Assembly (NCBI RefSeq): GCF_000499845.2
Contig: NC_023756.2
Span: 41,417,393-41,481,392, forward strand
Source: Phaseolus vulgaris
Taxonomy: Eukaryota; Streptophyta; Magnoliopsida; Fabales; Fabaceae
DNA: 64,000 nucleotides
Reading direction: 5' to 3'
A program made the translations under genes and the position numbers. This document shows positions 11,401 to 23,209 of this stretch, one piece after another (position 1 is the first letter of the stretch; each line of letters opens with the position of its first letter). Below the pieces are notes generated by a model, which did not search any database, was not told the origin of the DNA, and saw only the letters and a program-made list of their open reading frames with translations.

Positions 11401-14400
11401 AGTCCAAAAATTTGAGTGTAACTCTTAGCTATCAAGTGAGCTTTTTAGTGAACTATGGTGTTGGAACATGAGCAACAAGTGGGGCTGGAAGTACAGGTGG
11501 AACTTCTAGAAGAAACATTTTCAACGGTGGAAGAAAAGAAAGAGCATTTTCAAATAAAGTAACATCAATAAAGACAAGATACTCTTAAAGTGGTCAAGAG
11601 AAACATTTCTATCCTTATGGAAATAGGAATGACTAAGAAAAATACATTTTAGGAATTTTACAAATAGTTTATTTTTAGCTGGAGTGAGATCATGAACAAA
11701 ACATGTACTCCTAAAGACACATAGGGGCATAGGATGAAGGTGTTGTTTAGTATTTCAAGATAGAATAAGGATTCTTCTGATTGTTTAAAAGTAATAAGGG
11801 CATGCGGTTAATTGGATGACAAATAGTAGGAATGACATCTCTCCTAAAACGTATGGAACACTACAATGAGGAATGGTACAAGTTGTTTCAAGTAAGTGAT
11901 GATTTTTGCATTTAACAACTCTATTTTGTTGTGATGCATGGACACACGATGTCTGATGAAAAATCCGCTATGAATTTAGAAAATATCGAAATTGGGAGGG
12001 CAAATACTTGTTTGCTTTGTCAATTCGTAAAATTTTAGTTGACATACCAAACTTGTTGCAATTCAGGAAAGAAATTTTGAAAAGTAGCAAAGCATTGAAA
12101 CAATTTTTTCATTGAAGAAACCAAATACAACGAGAAAAATCATCTATAAATGTAACAAAATAAAAATATCCCAATGTTGAATATACACAATTTGAACCCC
12201 AATATCGGAATGAGTTAAAGCAAAAGGCGATGTACCATGTTTATTGACACATGACCATGAAAGGTACAAGTGTGTTTACCAAACTAACACAACTCCTACG
12301 GAAAGGATGTAACATTGGAAAACTAACACTTTAATTTTTCCACACTTGGGTGTCCAAGACGTTGATGTCCAAGAGCAATAGAGGCAAAGGAGACATAGGC
12401 AACCGTGAGCTGATATAATCTTCCAAACTCATGTCTTGTTCCAATCATCCATTCAGTGTATTGATCATGTACAAGAATGTAACTGTTTACAAATAGAATA
12501 AAAATTCTCGAGTGTGGGTTAGTTTGCTAATAGAGATTAAATTAAATGAACAATTAGGAACAAATAAGACAAAATGTAAGGAAGGCTAGGAAGAGAATGG
12601 ATTTGTCCAATAGTCCGAACTTTAATTTGGGAGCTATTTGCAAGATTGACAAAAGGCAAGGTGTCCAATAAAGTCAAGGAAGAGAAGAGATTGGTTAGCA
12701 ATCATATGACTAGAGACACCAAAATCAAGGATCCAACATCCAAGAGAAGGCGATTGGGAAATGAAGGGTATAATCAGACTGTCATACAGTTGTAACAGGT
12801 GAGGCAACTTCATTGCCCGTGGAAGCTTGTTGTATTTAGCGGTAAAGATAGTAATATATGAGGCTGGAGTGGAGATTTGGTCACATTCATTGATCTGAGA
12901 TTACCCTAGCTTTGGTTTGACACTTTTCTTCAACATGTTCCCAATGCTTACTGTGTAGAACATGTCCCCAGTGCTTACTGTGTAGAACATGTCCTACACG
13001 TTGACATGATTGTGAGGTAAGGATAGAAGAATCCCTTGTAGATGTGGAAGAGGATCCAAAAGCATGTGGGGTGGAGAGTGCAACAACTGCTTTGGACTGT
13101 CATAGGTAGGAGCACTGGGTCGTGATAAAATCTATCTTCAAATTGTAGCAAGGTAATGTTGTAGTCTAGGAAAAACAACAACTGTGAAGAATTGTCCATA
13201 TTAGTTGTGAAATGTCTTTGCATCATTACTAAAGGGCACAAGTGATATATTCTACAATGAGGCGATCAAGGTTACCAAGGTATGTCTACGTATCTATCTT
13301 TTCCAATGTAATGTTAATAAAGCTAAACATCATTAAAATACAGTTTCTTGGCCTTTGTGCACATATCAACACTAGTATCCAAAGTCTATAACTGTACTTG
13401 GAGGTTGAGAGCAAGGGAAAACTAGAGAAAACTGCATGGAGAGGTGTCAATTTGTTTCCAATGTGCTTGATTGACTGTTGGAACGTTTGTGCTTTTGGTG
13501 GTCAAGTAGGCAGCGCAGCCTTGTCCTTGAAACCACAACTAGACAGCAACAGCTCAAGTTGGCTGTTCTGGTGGGTTTTTCATACAGAACAAGGAGAACA
13601 TTGGTGAAGGCCACCACAGAGCATACAACCACAGAAAACTGCACTGAACCATACTCTACAAAATAGAGTCCGTGGAAGGGGAGGGGGAGGAATTTGCTGG
13701 AAGGATTGCGAGAGGAAGGCGCATGTCTGAACGCAAGCAGTGCATAAAAACATGAGGTGCGTAGGCGGCAGGCCAGAGACAGAATTGGCTGCCAGAGGAT
13801 GGCAATTCTGGTTGTGTGGCACATCAGTGGTGGGTCACGCCAGAAAAGGTGACGGCCAGATTGGATAGTGATGAGGCACTTTGTGGAATAAAGGAAAAGG
13901 AAGGAAAAAATGTAGAAATTTCATACCGTTTAGAGAGGATGGCTTGTAATTGCGTGATCTATAGCAACGAGTTCTCTTATGTATGATGAAAAAGAGATAC
14001 AGTAATTAAAGTAAAATCAATGCTTAATTTGATATTTTCCTACCAAATCATATCATATCACTTAATACTTCATTTCATCCTAACAAGGTTCTGGGAGGAA
14101 AATACACATCCAGGTCCAGCCATTAGAACTTTTCTTGTTGCTCTTTAAGCTGCTGATATCTACTTGACCCATTGTTCCAAATTGTAGATCGCATAACGCA
14201 ATACAGTTGCAACATTTTATCTGTTGCTGCATGTAGACGTGATTGCAGACTGCATTCACTCGTGTCAGACCAAAACAATCACAATTTAAAAGCCTGATAT
14301 GATCCTATATATGCATGTCTTGATTTTTGACATTCTTTGCTGGTGCAGGCTACCAGTGCCCTGGATGCTGTCAGTGAACGCTTGGTCCAGGATGCTCTCA

Positions 14401-14585
14401 ACCAGTTGATGAAGGGAAGAACCACTTTAGTAATAGCCCACCGATTAAGCACAGTGCAAAATGCATATCAAATTGCAGTCTGTTCTGAGGGCAGGATTGC
14501 AGAATTAGGCACTCATTTTGAGCTATTGGCTAAGAAGGGCCAATATGCTTCACTGGTTGGCACCCAAAGGCTTGCCTTTGAATAA
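4261..14585 (+). CDS. ABCB26: Chloroplast half-size ABC transporter, ABCB26/TAP1-like
   Basis: Sixteen exons join without breaking phase: 4261-4618, 5762-5949, 6146-6169, 6572-6673, 6922-7012, 7290-7390, 7476-7526, 7613-7741, 7991-8053, 8128-8407, 8831-8979, 9063-9152, 9229-9363, 9450-9506, 9605-9661 and 14349-14585. The product is about 703 aa, the usual length of plant ABCB26. The first ~60 residues are rich in Ser, Pro, Leu and Arg, like a plastid transit peptide. The membrane domain follows, then a nucleotide-binding domain with Walker [10 protein letters not shown] (494-502), Q-loop Gln542, signature LSGGQ (600-604), Walker B ILILDE (620-625), D-loop SALD (628-631) and His656 (IAHR). One NBD implies a half transporter that dimerises, presumably in a plastid membrane; the substrate is unknown. 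Intron 4 uses a GC donor. Intron 15 (4.7 kb) holds an antisense copia element between the Walker B and D-loop exons. The start at 4261 is the first ATG in the transit-peptide frame. Confidence 0.9.
5444..5473. repeat. (AT)15 microsatellite in ABCB26 intron 1
   Basis: An uninterrupted AT dinucleotide run of about 30 bases. Confidence 0.95.
9712..9881 (-). repeat. Left (3') LTR of the intronic copia
   Basis: Homologous to 13928-14085: both carry aattg-gtgat, cgagt-ctcttat, agagata, aaaatcaat-cttaat and accaaatcata-like words and end in taaca. Divergence is high and boundaries are approximate. Confidence 0.7.
13928..14085 (-). repeat. Right (5') LTR of the intronic copia
   Basis: Partner of 9712-9881. 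On the minus strand it begins TGTTAGGATG and ends next to a decayed primer-binding site. Confidence 0.7.
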
Positions 14586-15969
14586 ATTGATATTGTGAAA
14601 GTGTGAATATTTTTTGTTGTACCAAATAGCAATGCAGATACATAGAGCTGGATAATTTGCTGGCAGCCTGGCAGAAAAAAGAGAGATTGAGAGAGTGCAA
14701 AAGAAATAGTATAGTCAAAGGAATATTGGCTGTAGCCACTCTTACTCACATTGTTACTTCTCAAGGTCTCATCTTATTGCATCAAATGGGTTTCAAGTTA
14801 CACTTTCCTTTTTAAAATATCTATTACTTTTAGGACTTAATGTGTTTATTTCAAAATGTCACTCAAAAATTAAGAAAACGTTTTTCTAAATCTTATTAAT
14901 ATATTACTTTTATTAATTCATAACTACACTACTTTTTAAATAAAGGGTCTGTGAAGCATTATTTTGCTATAGTAATTAGAGTAATCTTGAAATCTGTTTA
15001 TTATTTAAACGTATATAATTTGAACGGAATAAGTATAAGATTATATGTTTATCGTTATTTTAATGCCTAAAAAAATGTAGCATAAAGAAGTTTAATATTT
15101 ACATGTGCTATCTTTTTTTTTTCTTTCTAAAGTTGGCAAATGTGTTTTCCATATCCAAACATGTCAAAATACAGATATAAACTAAACAAATAGTTAATGA
15201 CGTGGCTAAAACCATCCGAAAATCAAAACCCCAATTATCTTTATATATTAGTATTAACTGTAAAATCATCAACAAAAACCAGTATTAGTAATTAAAATTG
15301 TAGTTTTAACTTTTTTTAAAAAAAATCGTCCAAATATTGGTTTGATGTCTAAATTTAAATTCAATTCAATTCAAGCGTTTTTTTTTCTCAATTATATTTT
15401 TTTATTTATAACATTACAACTTGAAACTTTATAAAAAGACTGCATCACAGATACGAATGATTTGTTGGTTTTTCATAGTCAATAATAGGACATCTTTTAA
15501 ACATGTATTATTATAATTGCAATAAAATATTGGCCAAAGTATAGGAAACCCTTAAGCCAAATTCTGAATTTTAATCCAATAAAGGATGCATGAGAACAAG
15601 GATAATATATTCCCTCATAAACCAAAAAGTTCAGTGTTTGAAAATATTCTAATACAAAAGTTATGAACTCAGTATCTTCTTTATACCCAAAACCATTCCT
15701 CAAAAAATAGAGGTTAAAAACACATTGGGATAATAAAGGGTTATGAATATTGTATTTGACTTCACTCTTCTTTACTTAGTACATCTATACTTGCTTTAAC
15801 TTCAGTGTTGTACAAGGCTGAATAGGGTAAACTTGTTCAATCTTAACTTCTCTCTAGTTTCTACAAAGTATATCATTATCTTCTACTATTTCACATTCAT
15901 CTTCCAACTTGGATATTATGACTTTGCATAGGTTTCAACTTTCAAGAAATGTCCAAATTTTGTGAGATC
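14586..15969. other. Intergenic, convergent gene ends
   Basis: This holds the 3' flanks of ABCB26 (plus) and the DUF1997 gene (minus). Both genes end here, so it should contain their 3' UTRs. Beyond AT-rich sequence nothing else is recognised. Confidence 0.6.
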
Positions 15970-17151
15970 TTAAGATGAGGAAGAAATGGAGATTACAGCC
16001 TTTAACTCAGCAAGGCACTCAGTTGGGAGACCAAGGAAGGAATTCATAAAGAAATCATCAATAGGGTCAACTGTGGCTACACCAACTAGTCTGCACTTTC
16101 CCTCCTTATCCAATCTCCTGCCTCTTCCACTCTTCATAGTTCCTTTTGTTTCTTCAGAAGTCAACACTGTCTTCACCAACAGTGGAGGAGCCTTATAGAG
16201 ACTACCAGCAGAAAACAAAAACTTTGCCTTGAACTCAAGATCAACCTAGTTAAAAAATCCAAACAATCATATAATCAATTGGGTAGTTATGGCACAAAAC
16301 TAATTAGAGAGACACTTATGGCAAGTTAAAATGACCTAACAGTTTTTTCTCTTCACAAGTAGAAGTTCCTCTAATTAACTTTTGTACAAATATATGGAGA
16401 GGCAGGGAGAGAGAGATTTTTTACAATATCATTTAATCACAAATTATCACACACACATATATATAGAAATTTGTTAAATTTTGTAATAACTATTTCAAAA
16501 ATCATACCAAAGATTAATTCTGTTAAATTGATAGTATCAAAGTTTTGGCAAAGACTGTACATGCCTACTGGTATTTCTTAGTTTCTCTTTTCAAGAAAAA
16601 AAGTTGAAACAGACACTAAAGCTCATCATAAGTTGTACACATTATGCACAATATTTTCAATTTGAAGCATAACCTCCAGAACTTAAATGTTTTACCTTGC
16701 CAGATTCTTGGTTAATACTTCCATGCAATGCTTCTGGAACTACTTCGATCTTCAAAAATGGTGGCAATGGCAATCCAAGAAACTTGGCAGTAGAACTTGT
16801 TAATGGTGGAATATACAAACTTTCAAGATCAAATGAAACAGGAAGGTCATTGTTGGCTGGACCATTCTCTGTAACCTTTGCAGCAATCCCAGTTCCCATT
16901 CCCCCCTCTGCATCATATTCAAAATCAGGATACCTTGAAATGGCAAGCTTGCAACCCTTTTCTGTCTTGAAACTGACAGTGTAAGCCTCAGACGTTGGAT
17001 TTTCAATCCTTGTGCTAGTGGAAATGGTTTTTTGCTGTTTTCCACTTGAGGAAATGGAAAATAAGATAGTGTTTCTTCTTCTAAGCTTTGGTTTCTTGGT
17101 GCACAATTTGCACGGTATTGGTGAGCTTAAGGAGTTTATTTTGCAATTCAT
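15970..17151 (-). CDS. DUF1997 family protein, probably plastid-targeted
   Basis: Two exons on the minus strand, 17151-16696 and 16245-15970, separated by a 450-bp GT-AG intron in phase 0, giving 243 aa. The first ~50 residues are basic and Ser/Thr-rich with almost no acidic residues, like a transit peptide. The body has the layout of the plant/cyanobacterial DUF1997 family: a stretch with SRYPDFEYDAEGGMG, a Pro-rich segment (LGLPLPPFLKIEVVPEAL) and a C-terminal half with GKCRLVGVATVDP. The biochemical role of this family is not established to my knowledge, so none is given. The start is the only ATG that opens the transit-like segment. Family naming is from recalled pattern, not a search. 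Confidence 0.75.
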
Positions 17152-18134
17152 CTATAATGTGTGTGATTTACTTGCTCAAAGATAAGGTTGAACTCTAGAA
17201 ATGTATGTTGATGAGCAAAATGAAATTATCAAAATCTTAAGCTCATTCTCTAAAGCCACCAAAAGAATTAAGATATATGAGGTTGGTTATGCTTGTGGCT
17301 ATGAATCTTATCTTTTCATGTGGGGTCTTCTCTTTGTGCAATAGGCAATTAACACTTGGCAGTGTAGAATGGTTCATAGGATTTCATTGTTTTCCAAAAT
17401 TAAGATATTTTATCACAAGTAGGATTACTATGGCCCTTTTTTTTTCATTAATCCATTTAGATCTCAATACTAAATTTCTCTTTTACATTGGTTCAATTCA
17501 TTAAAAAAATCAATAAAAACTGGATCCTGCAAAATTAAGGCATGAGTTTTTTAGTTTACTGATGAAAAAGTTCTGGCTTAAATATTATTTAATTTTTAGT
17601 TTATTCTATTTATATCCATATAAATGTTGGCAATAAATACTTCAATGAAAATAAACTATAAACTGATGCACTGTCTCGAATTTCCCACCTTGAAAAAGAT
17701 AAAATAATTACAGAAGAGCTTTTGGGTTCTTTCTTTTGGGCTCATTCCCAAAAGGGTCTTATAAAAATTGTCCAAGTTTCAAATTTATGAAATAAACATG
17801 TTTTTCTTTCTCTCCACTTTCATCTTTTTCATCTGCCATGCATCCTCCATTTGCTTTTGTGTTTGAGTGAGAGGCTTTACCTCAACAGTTTCATCCTCGG
17901 AACCCGTTGTCCTGCTGCATTGTTTGAAGAGGTTATTTTTTGAGTTTATATTTGTTATCGTTGTTACTAATTTATTTTGGATTGGATGATCGTTTATATT
18001 TGTTATTGTTGTTACTAGTTTATTTTGGATTAATGATCTATGAATTTTTTTGGATTGTAACCTCTCAAACTTATTTTGAAATTTTGTATACAATTCGAAA
18101 TGTATTTATGAATCCAGAAATAATTTCTGGAATG
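17152..18134. other. Intergenic upstream of DUF1997, up to the copia insertion
   Basis: The first few hundred bases should hold the DUF1997 promoter. A 102-codon minus frame at 17785-18093 is partly built from the 48-bp tandem repeat and is not credible as a gene. Confidence 0.5.
17944..18038. repeat. 48-bp tandem repeat, two copies
   Basis: The unit starting gtttatatttgttat occurs at 17944 and 17992, with a few substitutions and a 1-bp length difference. Confidence 0.85.
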
Positions 18135-18139
18135 CATAC
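18135..18139. repeat. Target-site duplication CATAC (left)
   Basis: Identical to 22990-22994 on the other side of the element; 5 bp is the usual copia length. Confidence 0.9.
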
Positions 18140-18458
18140 TCTTGGGAAAAATGGGTAATTTTTCTACTAAAACAGAACTCTAAAAGAGCTACCCGACAAA
18201 TAATATTGAATAAATAAAGCGGAATAATAAAAGAGATAAAGAAGAAAAAACAAATCAGAAAATTGTTAATGGAGTTCGGCCAATTTAGCCTAATCTCCGA
18301 GCATAGCAAAAACAGTTCACTTTTATTATTATGGGAGAAGATATTACAAATTGGGATATATAACAGTGAAGGATGAGAGTTTAATTTATAATCCTCAAAC
18401 CTCCTTCCCAAACAATGAACCCACCGATGTGAGACTTGGGATTAAGCCAAAATCAACA
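18140..18458 (-). repeat. 3' LTR of the complete copia
   Basis: 319 bp. In plus orientation it begins TC (the partner has TG) and ends CAACA. Same length as its partner at 22671-22989. Confidence 0.95.
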
Positions 18459-18565
18459 AATCTCCACCTTGGCTTAATTTAAAGTCCCACCTAAAACAAA
18501 TCTTCTCAAAACATAACAAAAACAAACTTTGTAGTGCTTCAAATTTGCGCTTTTGGGCGCCAACT

Positions 18566-21500
18566 TCAAATGTGCAAGATATTAACCAAGTCTAAACAGT
18601 GTTCAAACTTGGTCCTTGTAACCACCTTGGTGAGCATATCTGCAGGATTCTCCGTAGTGTGAATCTTCTGAAGAACAATCTCCTCTTCTTCGAGAATCTC
18701 ACGCACAAAGTGATAACGAACATCAATGTGCTTCGTCCGTGCATAAAAGACTTGATTCTTTGCTAAATGAATAACACTCTGACTGTCAGAATATAACTCA
18801 AGTTGTTTCTGACCAACTCCCAAGTCTTTAAGCAACCCATGAAGCCAAATTGCTTCCTTCACAGTCTCTGTAATCGCCATATACTCTGCCTCTGTCGTAG
18901 ACAAAGCCACCGTAGACTGCAAGGTAGACTTCCAACTAACTGGCGCTTTTGCTAAAGTGAACAAAAAGCCAGTTGTAGACCGTCGCTTATCCAAATCACT
19001 TGCATAATCAGAATCACAATATCCAACTATGCATTGACCAAGTGATTCATCTTGCTCAAATGTCAATCCAACATCTAAGGTATTTTGGAGGTACTGTAGA
19101 ATCCATCTCACAGCTTACCAATGTCCCTTGCCCGGATTATGCATGTACCTGCTAACAACACTCACAACCTGTGAAATATCTGGTCTTGTACACACCATTG
19201 CATACATCAAGCTTCCAACTGCATTTGCATATGGGACTTTCGCCATGTATTCTCGTTCTTCATTAGACGTCGGATATAAAAGACTACTCAATTTCAAATG
19301 AGGAGCAAGTGGAGTACTTACAGGTTTTGTATCTTCGTGTATACCAAAACGTTGTAGTACCTTCTGCAAATACTGCTTCTGTGACAGCCAAAGTTTTCCC
19401 CTCTCCCTGTCCCTGTTTATCTCCAAGCCGAGAATCTTCTTGGCTTCCCCCAAATCCTTCATCTCGAACTCTTTACTCAACTGAGCCTTTAACCTGTCAA
19501 TCTCAACTTGGCTCTTTGCTGCAATCAGCATATCATTAACATATAAGAGTAAGTAAATGTAGGAACCATCTTCAAGTCTGCGCAAATACATACAGTGATC
19601 ATATTTGCTTCTCTTGTACTTCTGATCCTTCATGAACTTATCAAATCGTTTGTACCACTGTCTCGGAGATTGTTTCAGTCTGTACAATGATTTGCTAAGT
19701 TTACAAACCCAATCTTCTTTACCATCAACCTTGTATCCTTCTGGTTGAGTCATATAGATTTCCTCCTTCAAGTCACCATGTAGGAACGCGGTCTTTACAT
19801 CAAGTTCAGCAAGCTCCAAATTCAACTGTGCTACCAAGGCCAACAAAATTCGAATGGAGGAATGTTTAACAACTGGAGAAAATACCTCATTATAATCAAT
19901 TCCCTCCCTCTGAGCAAAGCCTTTAGCAACCAACCTTGCCTTGTAGCGAACATCTTTTTTATTAGGAAATCCTTCTTTCTTTGCAAATACCCATTTGTAC
20001 CCAATTGCCTTCTTACCTTTTGGTAATTGTGCCAGCTTCCACGTCTTGTTCTTCTTCAAAGACTGCATCTCCTCTTCCATTGCACCTGCCCAATTACCAC
20101 TCTCTGAACTCAGAATGGCTTCTAGGTAAGTGGATGGAATGTCATCAACAACTGGAAGTGCATAGGCAACCATATCCATGAAACGAGCAGGCTTTTGAAT
20201 ATCTCGTCTCTGTCTTCTAACTACAATTGGCGTTGATTGCTGTTGAGATTCTTGGGTAGGAACCTTTTCCTCATCTGACTCTTCTTCTGCCATAGGAGAG
20301 TCACTTGTGGTATTTCGTGTTGGGATCACCATTGTCGGCTCAAACTCCACCTGCTTTCGGGCACACTCCACCTGTTGTGGAGTACTATCAACTCCTTCTG
20401 GATTTACCTTCTTTAACATGGAAGATTAATCAAAGGTAACATCCCTGTTGATAATCGTCTTCTTTGCCTCTAGACACCATAAACGGTATCCCTTCACTCC
20501 AGGACTAAAGCCCATGAAAAGAGCCTTCTTTGCCCGTGGATCCAACTTTGATTCAATCACATGATAATATGCAATAGAACCAAAAACATGCAAAGAATCA
20601 TAATCAGTTGCAGGTTTTCCAGACCATACCTCTAACGGGGTTTTGCCATCTATAGCAGATGATGGCAAACGATTGACGAGATGTTGAGCGTATGTCACAG
20701 CCTCAGCCCAAAACTCTCTGCCTAACTTAACATTAGACAACATACAACGAACTTTCTCCACAAGTGTCTTGTTCATCCGCTCTGACACCCCATTCTGCTG
20801 TGGTGTTTTTCTAACAGTGAAGTGCCAAACTATGCCACAATCTTGACATACCTTCAGGAACGGATCACTCTTGTATTCTCCTCCATTGTCTGTTCGGAGA
20901 ACCTTAATCTTCCTTCCTGTCTGGTTTTCAACTTGAGCTTTCCACTTAAGGAAAATTTCAAGCACATCATTTTTGTTCTTCATAGTAAACACCCAAACTC
21001 TCCTGGAAAAATCATCCACAAAAGTGACAAAATAATGCCTACCTCCGATTGACGAAGTTTTGGCAGGTCCCCACACATCTGAATGCACATAATCCAGAAT
21101 ATCCTTGGTATTGTGAATTGCAGTGCCAAACTTCACTCTTCGTTGTTTTCCCAGAACACAATGCTCACAAAATTCAAGTTTGCAAGCCTTCGTACCTTTC
21201 AACAGTCCCTGCTTGGTAAGAATTTGCAAGGATTTCTCTCCAGCATGTCCCAACCTCATATGCCACAACTTCGTTGCTTGGACATCCTTCTTAGTGCTAG
21301 AAGTTGCTACCGCTACTGTCCCCACCACTGTACTACCTTGATAGTAATATAGATTGTTCTTCCATACGCCTTTCAACATCACCAGTGCTCTTGAAGTTGC
21401 TTTAAGAATTCCATCTCGCATCGTCACAACTAGGCCTTTAGATTCTAAAGCCCCCAATAAGATGAGATTCTTCTTCAATTTTGGCACGTACCGTACATCC

Positions 21501-22591
21501 CGCAAAATTCTGGTGGATCCATCATGATTCTGCAGCTTGATTGAACCTATCCCAGTTGTCTTACATGGATTATCATTACCCATGTAAACAACCCCGCCAT
21601 CGAGTTCTTGAAATTCAAAGAACCATTCCCGAATGGGACACATATGATAGGTACAACCTGAATCCAATATCCACTCATCTGGATATGATGATGCTGAAAG
21701 CGAGACAATTAAAGAGACATCTGATTCCACATCACTTTTGCATTCTGCAACATTTGCATCTTGTGGAGCCTTCCCTTTCTTCTGCAGTTTTGGACAGTCT
21801 TTCTTCCAGTGTCATTTCTCATGACAGAAAGCACACTCATCTTTGGCAACGGCTCGACCTTTAGACTTAGACCTCCCTCTTCTCCCCTTTGTTTGGCTTT
21901 GCTGACGACCTCTTGCCACCAATGCTTCTTCTGATGTCGTTAATTTGGTTTTCATCTTATCCTGCTTTCTCAATTCATGACTATATAAAACAGAACAAAC
22001 AACATCTAACGACACATTCTCCTTCCCGTGAAGGAGCGTAGTCTCCAAATGTTCAAATTTATCAGGAAGAGATGATAACAACATCAAAGCCAAATCCTCA
22101 TCCTCAAACTTCACATCTAAATTCAACAGGTCTGCAACTAATTGATTAAACATAGTGATGTGCACATTCATAGTAGTACCTTGTTGGTAGTCAAATCGGA
22201 ACAACCTTTTCTTCATCAGGAGCTTGTTCTGACCACTCTTCTTCAGAAACTTGTCTTTCAATGCCTTCCACAGTTTGTGTGCAAAAATCTCGTTTTTTAC
22301 AGCATACTTCTGCTCTCTGGACAGGCAGGATCGAATAGTTCTGCATGCCAACCGGTTGATGATGCTCCAATCTTTCTCCTCTACCTCTTCTGGTTTCTCT
22401 CATTCAACAGCAATATCAAGACCCTGCTGAAAAAGAGAGTCCAAGACCTCTCCTTGCCACATGCCAAAATGTCCAGTGCCATCAAATATTTCCACCGCCA
22501 ATTTCAAAGTGGACACCGGGAACCTCGACCATGATGACGAGGAGCCCGACACTCTGGATACATCCTTCGCTTCTTCTTCTTGATTTGCCAT
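18566..22591 (-). pseudogene. Copia gag-pol polyprotein with four in-frame stops
   Basis: One frame of about 1342 codons runs from 22591 to 18566 with no frameshift. Stops interrupt it at 22400-22402, 21812-21814, 20426-20428 and 19115-19117. Domains in order: gag, ending in a CCHC knuckle (CAFC...H...C) whose spacer carries the second stop; protease with DSGCTYHM; a GAG-pre-integrase region (LWHMRLGHAGEKSL, then CEHCVLGKQ); integrase core (HSDVWGP, TDNGGEY, QQNGVSERMN); reverse transcriptase (KTAFLHGDL; YVNDML where copia normally has YVDD); RNase H ([34 protein letters not shown]). The YVND change hits a catalytic-site Asp, which on its own could disable reverse transcriptase. The reading frame survives but no full product can be made. 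Confidence 0.95.
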
Positions 22592-22670
22592 TACAAACTC
22601 AAAATATAGTATTCAATATTACAAATAATTTCAAACAACCCAAGGCGAACCTTCGGCTCTTGATACCACT

Positions 22671-22989
22671 TGTTGGGAAAAACGGGTAATTTTCCCACTA
22701 AAACAGAACCCTAACAGAGCTACCCAACAAATAATATTGAATAAATAAAGCAGAATAATAAAAGAGATAAAGAGGAAAAAACACACCAGAAAATTGTTAA
22801 CGGAGTTCAGCCAATTTAGCCTAATCTCCGAGCACAGCAAAAACAGCTCACTTTTATTATTATGGGAGAAGATATTACAAATTGGGATATATAACAGTGA
22901 AGGAGGAGAGTTTAGTTTATAACCCTCAAACCTCCTTCCCAAACAATGAACCCACCGATGTAGGACTTGGGATTTAGCCAAAATCAACA
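22671..22989 (-). repeat. 5' LTR of the complete copia
   Basis: 319 bp, TG...CA in plus orientation. Followed on the right by the CATAC target duplication. Confidence 0.95.
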
Positions 22990-22994
22990 CATAC
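22990..22994. repeat. Target-site duplication CATAC (right)
   Basis: Matches 18135-18139. Confidence 0.9.
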
Positions 22995-23209
22995 TCCATA
23001 ATGTATTAATACATTTTGGATTTAGAAATATATTAATGCAGTCTTAAATATATATTTTGTGATGTATTTCTGGTATGGAATACAATCCATGATGTATTTC
23101 TACATTTGAAAATGCATTTCATCATGCACACTTTGAAATGTATTTATATTTTTAAAATAAGTTTATTAAGGTGAAATCATTTGATAAAGTTATGGTTAAG
23201 ACTAGAGGT

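Larger units (their letters stand above)
9712..14085 (-). mobile_element. Degenerate Ty1/copia retrotransposon in ABCB26 intron 15
   Basis: Two diverged LTR-like ends (about 9712-9881 and 13928-14085) lie in direct orientation. On the minus strand each begins TGTTAG. Just inside the left LTR is a purine tract (cctgaggggggtgttag in minus sense), as expected for a polypurine tract. Just inside the right LTR is a decayed match to the initiator-Met primer site (cggtatgaaa against TGGTATCAGA). In minus sense about 9890-10190 reads as RNase H (SSAE and a decayed TKHIEIDCHFVRE-like block). About 11830-11960 reads as integrase core ([12 protein letters not shown], then KNHHLLE). Many stops and shifts show it is dead. 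The element is antisense to the transporter and accounts for nearly all of the 4.7-kb intron. Exact ends are uncertain and no convincing target duplication was found. Confidence 0.85.
18140..22989 (-). mobile_element. Complete but inactivated Ty1/copia LTR retrotransposon
   Basis: The element is 4850 bp on the minus strand. It is flanked by the 5-bp target duplication CATAC (18135-18139 and 22990-22994) and bounded by two 319-bp LTRs. In minus sense the 5' LTR is followed at about 22655-22668 by TGGTATCAAGAGCC, an initiator-Met tRNA primer site with one extra base. The 3' LTR is preceded by the purine tract aaggtggagatt (about 18459-18474). The internal region is one gag-pol frame with four stops. 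By eye the LTRs differ at about 21 of 319 positions (6-7%). Most differences are transitions with T/A in the left copy, the pattern expected from decay of methylated cytosines. Confidence 0.95.

Noticed and set aside
13398..13824. Overlapping frames of 60-125 codons on both strands near the right end of ABCB26 intron 15
   Set aside because: They lie inside the degenerate copia element, between its 5' LTR and gag, with no recognisable domain.
9722..14090. agggt / aggtt as a target duplication for the intronic copia
   Set aside because: It needs a mismatch and depends on an LTR boundary that LTR-LTR homology places slightly further out.
17785..18093. 102-codon minus frame with a repeated peptide
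   Set aside because: The repeat is simply the 48-bp tandem DNA repeat read through. There is no start context or family match.
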